A DNA stretch of 10,879 nt, taken from the NCBI GenBank assembly GCA_029243665.1, contig JAQWRO010000059.1, positions 1 to 10,879 on the forward strand, read 5' to 3'. Positions 1-4,968 of this stretch are shown piece after piece. How positions within the stretch are numbered: position 1 is the stretch's first letter; each line of letters opens with the position of its first letter. The notes below the pieces were generated by a model. The model was not told the origin of the DNA. It saw only the letters and a list, made by a program, of their open reading frames with translations, and ran no database searches. This DNA comes from Gammaproteobacteria bacterium. GTDB lineage: Bacteria > Pseudomonadota > Gammaproteobacteria > Comchoanobacterales > Comchoanobacteraceae. A program made the position numbers and the translations under genes.

Positions 1-32
1 AAAAAAAACTCGCCATATAGACGAGTCTTTTT
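1..32 (-). terminator. Intrinsic terminator of the groES-groEL operon
   Basis: On the minus strand, about 20 bases after the groEL stop, ACTCG (8-12) pairs with CGAGT (22-26) around a 9-base loop. The lower stem can extend through an A-run pairing with T-residues, and the minus strand ends in a run of eight T. This is the expected layout of a Rho-independent terminator. The other strand also ends in a short T-run, so it could work on transcripts entering from the left as well. The GC core is only five pairs, so strength is uncertain. Confidence 0.7.
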
Positions 33-49
33 CGACTTGAGAAGATGAC

Positions 50-1699
50 TTACATCATTCCGCCCATGCCTCCCATGCCGCCCATAGCGCCCATGCCGCC
101 AGCATCACCACCAGCACTTGTTTCTTTTGGCTCGTCTGTCATTAGACATTCAGTAGTAACAAGCATAGAAGCAATTGAAGCTGCATTTTGAAGTGCACTT
201 CTTGTAACTTTAGCAGGATCAATGATACCCATTTCTACGATATCACCATATTCATTTGTTAATGCATTATAACCCCAGTTATCTTTGTTTTTCATTACTT
301 CGTTTACAACAACGGAAGCATCTTCGCCGCAGTTTTCAACGATTTGTCTCAATGGTGCCTGCAATGCTTTAGCGATAACTTTAATACCAACAGTTTGGTC
401 TTGGTTTTCACCTTCTAAATTCTCAAGCACTTTAGATGCACGAATCAATGCAACACCGCCACCAGGTACGATGCCTTCTTCGACAGCTGCACGAGTTGCA
501 TTCAACGCATCTTCAACACGGGCTTTCTTTTCTTTCATTTCAGACTCAGTAGCTGCACCAACTTTGATTACTGCAACACCACCTGCTAATTTGGCAAGTC
601 TTTCTTGAAGCTTTTCTTTGTCATAGTCAGAAGTTGCATTTTGGATTTCATACCTAATTTGTTTGATGCGTGATTTGATTGCATCTTCTTCACCGCTACC
701 ATCAATTAATGTTGTATTTTCTTTTGTGATGACAGCACGTCTACAACCACCCAAAACTTCAACACCAGCTTCTTCAAGCTTAATGCCAATTTCTTCAGCG
801 ACAACAGTTGATTTTGTTAAAACACTTAAATCTTCTAACATTGCTTTACGTCTATCACCAAAGCCCGGGGCTTTAACTGCACATACTTTGACAGTTCCAC
901 GCATATTGTTAACAACTAATGTTGCTAATGCTTCACCTTCTACATCTTCAGCAATAATCAACAAGGGTCTACCTGCTTTAGCAACACCTTCTAACAAATT
1001 GATCATTTCGCGAATATTAGATACCTTCTTGTCTACTGCAAGTATAAATGGATTATCTAATTCAACAGACATATTTTGTTGATTGGTTACAAAATATGGG
1101 GATAAGTAACCACGATCAAACTGCATACCTTCAACAGTGTTCAGTTCATTTTCAAGACTATTACCCTCTTCAACAGTGATTACACCTTCTTTACCTACAG
1201 CTTCCATAGCTTTAGCGATCATCTCACCAATGGCTTTGTCAGAGTTTGCTGAGATTGTTCCAACTTGTGCAACTGATTTTGCATCATTACAAGGTTTAGA
1301 AATTTTTTCGATTTCCTCTACTACTTTTTTCACAGCTTGAGCAAAACCACGTGAAACATCCATTGGATTCATGCCAGCAGTAACAACTTTGTAACCTTCT
1401 TTAACAATATATCTAGCCAAAACAGTAGCTGTTGTAGTACCATCACCAGCCACATCATTTGTTTTCTGCGCAGCTTCTTTAAGCATTTGAGCAGCGGCGT
1501 TTGCTTGACGATCTTTCATAGAAAAGTTTTTAGCAACAGTAACACCGTCTTTAGTAACACCAATGGTATCACCAAATTTTTCATAAGCAACATTCCGGCC
1601 TCTTGGTCCCAATGTTACTGAAACAGCATTTGCAAGGCCATCAACACCTGAGACCATTTTCTCGTAGGCTTGTGAACCATAAATAATATCTTTTGACAT
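50..1699 (-). CDS. groEL: Chaperonin GroEL (Hsp60, 60 kDa subunit)
   Basis: This is the ATP-driven folding chaperonin that forms a double seven-membered ring in the cytoplasm and works with the GroES lid. The 549-residue length is normal for the family. Visible signatures are LGPRGRNV near residue 30, TKDG with D51, AGDGTTTATVLA at 85-95 (phosphate-binding loop), DRGYLSPYF near 195, KAPGFGDRRK at 276-285, and catalytic D397 in VEDALNATRAA. The tail is the Gly-Met repeat ending GGMM, as in proteobacterial GroEL. The start is fixed by AAAGGAGA just upstream and by alignment to other GroELs. It lies 23 bases after groES, so the two are co-transcribed. Oddities: the nearly invariant GAPTITKDG segment reads GDTIGVTKDG, and ENMGAQ reads ANAAAQ. 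The catalytic aspartates are intact, so it should be active. Confidence 0.98.
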   Translation of the reverse strand: MSKDIIYGSQAYEKMVSGVDGLANAVSVTLGPRGRNVAYEKFGDTIGVTKDGVTVAKNFSMKDRQANAAAQMLKEAAQKTNDVAGDGTTTATVLARYIVKEGYKVVTAGMNPMDVSRGFAQAVKKVVEEIEKISKPCNDAKSVAQVGTISANSDKAIGEMIAKAMEAVGKEGVITVEEGNSLENELNTVEGMQFDRGYLSPYFVTNQQNMSVELDNPFILAVDKKVSNIREMINLLEGVAKAGRPLLIIAEDVEGEALATLVVNNMRGTVKVCAVKAPGFGDRRKAMLEDLSVLTKSTVVAEEIGIKLEEAGVEVLGGCRRAVITKENTTLIDGSGEEDAIKSRIKQIRYEIQNATSDYDKEKLQERLAKLAGGVAVIKVGAATESEMKEKKARVEDALNATRAAVEEGIVPGGGVALIRASKVLENLEGENQDQTVGIKVIAKALQAPLRQIVENCGEDASVVVNEVMKNKDNWGYNALTNEYGDIVEMGIIDPAKVTRSALQNAASIASMLVTTECLMTDEPKETSAGGDAGGMGAMGGMGGMGGMM

Positions 1700-1722
1700 A
1701 ATTTCTCCTTTAAATTTATTAA

Positions 1723-2001
1723 TTACTCAATTACACAAACAATGTCATCTTCGCGCATAACAAGGTATTTTTCACCTTTGATGGTTGTTTCAGTGCCAGA
1801 ATATTGACCAAATACAACTCTATCACCTGTTTTAACGCTCATTGGCAAATGTGAACCATCTTTATTCATGACACCTGGACCACAAAAAACAACTTCACCT
1901 GAGTTAGGCTTTTCTGCATCTGTTAAAACAATCCCACCAGCCGAGGTTTCTTGTTTAGCTATATTAACAACAACATGATTTGTTAAAGGCTTAATACTCA
2001 T
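1723..2001 (-). CDS. groES: Co-chaperonin GroES (Hsp10)
   Basis: GroES is the 10 kDa heptameric lid that caps the GroEL ring and closes the folding chamber. The 92 residues match the family's usual size. The N-terminus MSIKPLTNHVVV, the mobile loop with ETSAGGIVLTDAEKP (residues 18-32), the GEVVFCGPG segment near 35-43 and the C-terminal YLVMREDDIVCVIE strand are all GroES-like. The start has a modest purine-rich site, AAGAGAG, about 7 bases upstream. It is the first gene of the groES-groEL operon, with its own heat-shock-type promoter about 45-70 bases upstream of the start. No CIRCE (HrcA) element is seen, which points to sigma-32 rather than repressor control. Confidence 0.98.
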   Translation of the reverse strand: MSIKPLTNHVVVNIAKQETSAGGIVLTDAEKPNSGEVVFCGPGVMNKDGSHLPMSVKTGDRVVFGQYSGTETTIKGEKYLVMREDDIVCVIE

Positions 2002-2045
2002 AATATTCTCTCTTATAAAAACTTACATTAATTAGAATAACTCTT

Positions 2046-2073
2046 ATATATGGTCTATTTAAAATTTTTCAAG
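2046..2073 (-). promoter_or_regulatory. Sigma-32-like heat-shock promoter of groES-groEL
   Basis: Read on the minus strand, a perfect CTTGAAA (2073-2067) is followed by a 13-base spacer and CCATATAT (2053-2046). The known sigma-32 consensus is CTTGAAA, a similar spacer, then CCCCATNT, so the -35 matches fully and the -10 matches at its last six positions. A sigma-70 reading (TTGAAA, 16 bases, TATATA) overlaps the same bases, so vegetative expression is also possible. The predicted leader is about 38 bases. Its position upstream of a chaperonin operon strongly supports the call. Confidence 0.75.
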
Positions 2074-2090
2074 AAATTAAATTTTAAATA
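2056..2090. repeat. 12-bp perfect inverted repeat between groES and dapE
   Basis: TATTTAAAATTT (2056-2067) is the exact reverse complement of AAATTTTAAATA (2079-2090), with an 11-base centre that contains most of the groES -35. One arm fills the groES promoter spacer and the other abuts the dapE -10. The position would suit an operator acting on both divergent genes. All bases are A or T in an AT-rich stretch, so chance is a real alternative; it is not the CIRCE sequence. Confidence 0.45.
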
Positions 2091-2093
2091 CTA

Positions 2094-2099
2094 TATAAT
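2094..2099 (+). promoter_or_regulatory. Candidate -10 box of dapE
   Basis: A perfect TATAAT ends 8 bases before the dapE start codon at 2108. No good -35 lies 16-18 bases upstream (AAGAAA at 17). A weaker alternative, TTTTCA (2066-2071), 17 bases, TACTAT (2089-2094), would start transcription only a few bases earlier. Either gives a leader of roughly 0-8 bases. Confidence 0.45.
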
Positions 2100-2107
2100 T
2101 CTCATAT

Positions 2108-3277
2108 ATGAGTGATTATACTGACGTTTTATTTAATACACAAACTTTAATTTCTTTTTCATCTGTGACACCTAATGATGCTGGTAGCCATGAATGGCTT
2201 ATGAATGCCCTCAAAAACTATGGTTATCGTTGTCGAGAAATCAACCACAACAACGTGACCAATTTCTTAGCGGTTCCAAGTGACGGACTTAATACTGAAA
2301 CAATTTTATTTGTTGGTCATACTGATGTTGTTCCTGCTAATGTATCCGAATGGAAACATCCGCCTTTTAATGCTGTTCTTGATAATGGTGTTCTTTATGG
2401 TCGTGGTGCTGTTGATATGAAATCAAGTATTGCAGCCATGCTTGCTGTAGTAGCCGAATGCCACCTGAATCAAAAAAAACCTAACATTGCCTTTTTAATC
2501 ACAAGCAACGAGGAAGGCGAAAGTGATTTTGGTATTGAATATGTACTTAAACACCACAGCAACCTACTTAAAAACATTAAAAAAGTTTTAATCGGAGAGC
2601 CAACTTCAGAACATCACATTGGAGACACACTTAAAGTTGGCAGAAGGGGCTCTCTTAACCTTAAAATAAATATATCTGGGCAAGCCGGACATGTCGCCTA
2701 TCCAAAGCAATGCCAAAACCCACTTGATGTTGCAATTGATATAATGTATTCGATGAACAACTATAAATGGGGAAATGCATATCCTAATTTTGATGATTCA
2801 AAAATAACTATTGTTGATATTGATTCAAATTCAAATGTTTTTAATGCTACACCATCTATGTGTTCAATCAAGATGAATTGGCGATTCAACCCCTCTTTAA
2901 CAATAGAAGCCATTAAACATACAGTGCAGGAAATCATTTTCACTAATAATCAAAAAGGGTTTGAAATTGAAAGTATATGGTTAAATCAAGCCAAACCTTT
3001 TTTTAATCAATCCCTTTCATTTGCAAATCAAATACAGCAAGCAATTGCTGATGGCTCAGATAGGAAAGCTCTTTTATCAACATCAGGTGGCACATCGGAT
3101 GCAAGATTTTTTTCTACGGATCATTATGAATTAGTTGAATTTGGACCAAAAAATTATAGTGCCCATAAATCTGACGAACATATCTCATTAAATGATCTAC
3201 AAGCATTAAAAAATGCTTATATGAAAATAGCATTAATAAATATTACTTCGTATAGTAGCCAGGATCTTCTAATTTAA
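2108..3277 (+). CDS. dapE: Succinyl-diaminopimelate desuccinylase DapE
   Basis: DapE is a cytoplasmic di-zinc M20-family hydrolase that removes succinate from N-succinyl-LL-2,6-diaminopimelate in the lysine and peptidoglycan-precursor pathway. The metal and catalytic residues are visible: H71 and D73 in GHTDVVP, D103 in GRGAVDMKS, E135/E136 in SNEEGE, E164 in IGEPTS and H353 in SAHKSDEH. GRRGSLN (179-184) and GHVAYP are typical of DapE rather than ArgE. At 389 residues it is slightly longer than the usual 375, the extra being at the C-terminus. The start matches the family's N-terminus, but no Shine-Dalgarno is present and a TATAAT lies 8 bases upstream, so the mRNA may be nearly leaderless. 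Its last 35 bases overlap the convergent phosphatase gene. Confidence 0.95.
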   Translation: MSDYTDVLFNTQTLISFSSVTPNDAGSHEWLMNALKNYGYRCREINHNNVTNFLAVPSDGLNTETILFVGHTDVVPANVSEWKHPPFNAVLDNGVLYGRGAVDMKSSIAAMLAVVAECHLNQKKPNIAFLITSNEEGESDFGIEYVLKHHSNLLKNIKKVLIGEPTSEHHIGDTLKVGRRGSLNLKINISGQAGHVAYPKQCQNPLDVAIDIMYSMNNYKWGNAYPNFDDSKITIVDIDSNSNVFNATPSMCSIKMNWRFNPSLTIEAIKHTVQEIIFTNNQKGFEIESIWLNQAKPFFNQSLSFANQIQQAIADGSDRKALLSTSGGTSDARFFSTDHYELVEFGPKNYSAHKSDEHISLNDLQALKNAYMKIALINITSYSSQDLLI

Positions 3278-3824
3278 TTGCTAGATCTGTATATCCGCCA
3301 TGGATATCGCTGTACTGATCACCTACTGCTGCAATGATGTGATACCCAGCTTCAGTTAACTTTTTTCTTTCAATGGTTTTATATTCTTTTGCAGAAATTA
3401 AATCATAATTACATGGCTTAGAGAAAAGGATGAGCTTTTCCCATTTAGAAATATTTTGTTGTTTTAGATTTTTAATGGTTTGCAACCTTTCACTTTCGCA
3501 TCTAAAAGTAATAAAAACAACTTTGATATTATGCGTCAAGCACCAATCATAAATTAATTTCTGATCATAAATAAAAGGTAACTTAGATAAACGCTGATAA
3601 CCGATAACATGGTCAAGCTGATAACCTTGGTCAGAATTGATAATCAATTGATTTGATAATATCGTATCATCAATATCAAAAATAACAGTTAGATTTTCAA
3701 TTTGATTCCTATCAAGCGAATTGTAATGGTTAATTAGCTGCTCTAAAGGCGTAACAAGCTCACCATGTACTAATGTTATCAACCCTAAAAAAACTAAACA
3801 GCAACGTCTCGATCCTTTTGCCAA
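3243..3824 (-). CDS. HAD-family acid phosphatase-like protein with signal peptide (second of tandem pair)
   Basis: This is a HAD hydrolase of the class B/IIIB acid phosphatase type (the Pfam Acid_phosphat_B group). From the TTG at 3824 it has 193 residues. Motif I is DIDDTILSN (D50 nucleophile, D52), motif II is FITFR (T106), motif III is K154/K155, and motif IV is GDQYSD (D169, D173) followed by GGYTD. Residues 1-21 look like a signal peptide: basic MAKGSRR, hydrophobic CCLVFLGLITLV, then HG before E, suggesting periplasmic export. No ATG or GTG start exists in frame; the only upstream choices are TTG at 3824 and 3878. I prefer 3824 because it puts the charged residues at the N-terminus. The start lies inside the upstream paralogue, implying translational coupling. 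The substrate is unknown; secreted relatives act on phosphomonoesters. Confidence 0.8.
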   Translation of the reverse strand: MAKGSRRCCLVFLGLITLVHGELVTPLEQLINHYNSLDRNQIENLTVIFDIDDTILSNQLIINSDQGYQLDHVIGYQRLSKLPFIYDQKLIYDWCLTHNIKVVFITFRCESERLQTIKNLKQQNISKWEKLILFSKPCNYDLISAKEYKTIERKKLTEAGYHIIAAVGDQYSDIHGGYTDLAIKLEDPGYYTK

Positions 3825-4393
3825 GGTAGTTTTGATTCTATATAAAAGGGATTGGGGACCCTTAATGCTCTTTTCCAATATCCACCTTCGAAGTCTGTTG
3901 GTTGATCACCGATATTTAAAATAATATCATAATCATTATTTACGATCTTTTTACGCATTGCAATCTTGAATTCTTTTGGAACAGGCCATATGGCTTGATC
4001 TCTAAAAATAATCTCTGATTGTTGAATATTAAGTCTTTTAAAATTCTCAATAGTAGCATCTTTAAGGTCTAGGGGTCTTGCTGTAACAAAGTAGATCTTT
4101 ACTTCTTTATCTAGAAGCCAATTATATAAGGCTAAAATGGGCATGATTGCCTCACAAGATGAAGTTTTTTGCCAACGATTTAATTTTTCAACATCATTCA
4201 AATGAATTTGTTTTGAGATGTATGGTAAATTTGACAATATGGTTTCATCAATATCAATAATAATTGCTTTATTACTTTTATTTGTAAGCATTTCATAGCT
4301 AATGAATACTTTAGCTTGTTGAACTAATTCTTCAAGATCTTTATGATAATGCCCATTGTTTACGTAATCTTTAATTTCTTTTGTATAAATCAT
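3794..4393 (-). CDS. HAD-family acid phosphatase-like protein, no signal peptide (first of tandem pair)
   Basis: This is a second HAD hydrolase of the same acid-phosphatase group, 199 residues. Motif I is DIDETILSN (D47, D49), motif II is FVTAR (T104), motif III is a lysine in MRKK near 147-149, and motif IV is GDQPTD (D163, D167), followed by GGYWKRALRVPNPFY, a typical tail of the family. Unlike most relatives it has no signal peptide: the N-terminus goes straight into the Y-x-N-x-G-x-Y helix region, and an in-frame stop (TAA) lies a few codons upstream, so it cannot be extended. GAGG 8 bases before the ATG supports this start; a TTG one codon earlier is also possible. It overlaps its downstream paralogue by 31 bases. 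Cytoplasmic location is inferred; the substrate is unknown. Confidence 0.85.
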   Translation of the reverse strand: MIYTKEIKDYVNNGHYHKDLEELVQQAKVFISYEMLTNKSNKAIIIDIDETILSNLPYISKQIHLNDVEKLNRWQKTSSCEAIMPILALYNWLLDKEVKIYFVTARPLDLKDATIENFKRLNIQQSEIIFRDQAIWPVPKEFKIAMRKKIVNNDYDIILNIGDQPTDFEGGYWKRALRVPNPFYIESKLPWQKDRDVAV

Positions 4394-4623
4394 CAATGCT
4401 ACCTCATCATCCTTGCGTATTGATTAGTACTACTATAGCTTATAAATCATTTTCGTACAAAATACCGCCTTATTAATTATGCTAACACTATAAAATTAAG
4501 CTAATATTAAGTAATTTTAAAAAAAACTCCCACAAATTAAAGGATTCGTTTGATTAAATCATATTTCTATGTTAGCTTTACATCATCAAATAGGTTTTTC
4601 CGAACCATAATATAGGAGTTTAT
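4394..4623. other. Intergenic region between divergent phosphatase and HU genes
   Basis: These 230 AT-rich bases hold the 5' regions of two divergent genes. Besides the phosphatase promoter candidate I see a short dyad TGATTAAATCA (4551-4561) and an A-run at 4519-4526. For the HU gene there is a clear Shine-Dalgarno (TAGGAG, 4613-4618) but no convincing promoter: TTGATT at 4550-4555 has only a poor -10 at 17 bases, and CATAAT at 4606-4611 is too close to the start to leave the ribosome site in the transcript. No ORF or RNA gene is recognised. Confidence 0.5.
4432..4460 (-). promoter_or_regulatory. Candidate promoter of the phosphatase pair
   Basis: On the minus strand TTGTAC (4460-4455), a 17-base spacer and TATAGT (4437-4432) precede the first phosphatase gene by about 40 bases. 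The -10 matches 5 of 6 sigma-70 consensus bases and the spacing is ideal, but the -35 matches only its first three. TATAAG, a few bases upstream, is an alternative -10. Confidence 0.4.
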
Positions 4624-4917
4624 ATGACTAACAAAGCACAATTAATTCAAGAATTAGCTTCAGATCCAGAATTAGCTGGATACAGTAAGACTGAATTAGA
4701 TAAAATTGTTAACAAACTAATTAACACAATTATGAATAAAGTTGCTTCTGGTGAAGAAGTAAGCATCATTGGTGTGTTAAATATTAAGCGTAAATTACGT
4801 CCTGCAAGAACTGGTAGAAATCCAAAAAATGGCGAAGTCATTAATATACCAGAAGCATACGTAGTAGGTGTCAAAATTGGCGCTAAGTTTAAAAAACTTG
4901 TTAACGAAAGCAAGTAA
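4624..4917 (+). CDS. HU/IHF-family DNA-binding protein
   Basis: This is a small basic nucleoid protein that binds and bends DNA as a dimer. The 97 residues have the HU layout: an N-terminal helical part (MTNKAQLIQELA, then SKTELDKIVNKLINTIMNKV), a beta core, and the DNA-binding arm RPARTGRNPKNGE (59-71) with the intercalating proline P67, then the C-terminal helix AKFKKLVNE. It has a clear Shine-Dalgarno (AGGAG, 5 bases from the ATG). It is transcribed alone and ends in a strong terminator. Oddity: the usual HU signature GFGTF reads GVLNI (50-54), and the segment after the arm (YVVGVKIGAKFK) departs from the common VPAFVPGKALK. I call it HU-family and not a specific hupA, hupB or IHF subunit. 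Confidence 0.9.
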   Translation: MTNKAQLIQELASDPELAGYSKTELDKIVNKLINTIMNKVASGEEVSIIGVLNIKRKLRPARTGRNPKNGEVINIPEAYVVGVKIGAKFKKLVNESK

Positions 4918-4931
4918 TTTAACTTTACTTT

Positions 4932-4961
4932 AAAAAAAGCGGTTAAGCCGCTTTTTTTTTT
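4932..4961 (+). terminator. Strong intrinsic terminator after the HU gene
   Basis: AAAAAAAGCGG (4932-4942), loop TTAAG, and CCGCTTTTTTT (4948-4958) form a perfect 11-bp stem ending in a run of eleven T. The A-run opposite would let it work, more weakly, on the other strand. The recD2 start codon lies only 8 bases beyond it. Confidence 0.92.
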
Positions 4962-4968
4962 ACCAACG

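Noticed and set aside
56..110. Short tandem repeat at the 3' end of groEL
   Set aside because: It simply encodes the normal Gly-Met tail of GroEL.
285..1340. Three plus-strand open frames opposite groEL
   Set aside because: They lie wholly antisense to a full-length, well-conserved groEL, have serine/threonine-rich translations typical of reversed coding sequence, and match no family.
2002..2107. CIRCE (HrcA) operator upstream of groES
   Set aside because: No TTAGCACTC-N9-GAGTGCTAA or close variant is present; the dyad found there is A/T only and unrelated.
2470..2480. Long A-runs inside dapE (around 2472) and recD2 (5337-5345) as programmed slippage sites
   Set aside because: Both genes read through in one frame with intact motifs on both sides; A-runs are expected in AT-rich lysine codons.
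3201..3218. Perfect 7-bp hairpin AAGCATT/AATGCTT near the 3' end of dapE
   Set aside because: It is AT-rich, inside dapE, and has no T-run after it on either strand, so it is not a convincing terminator for the convergent genes.
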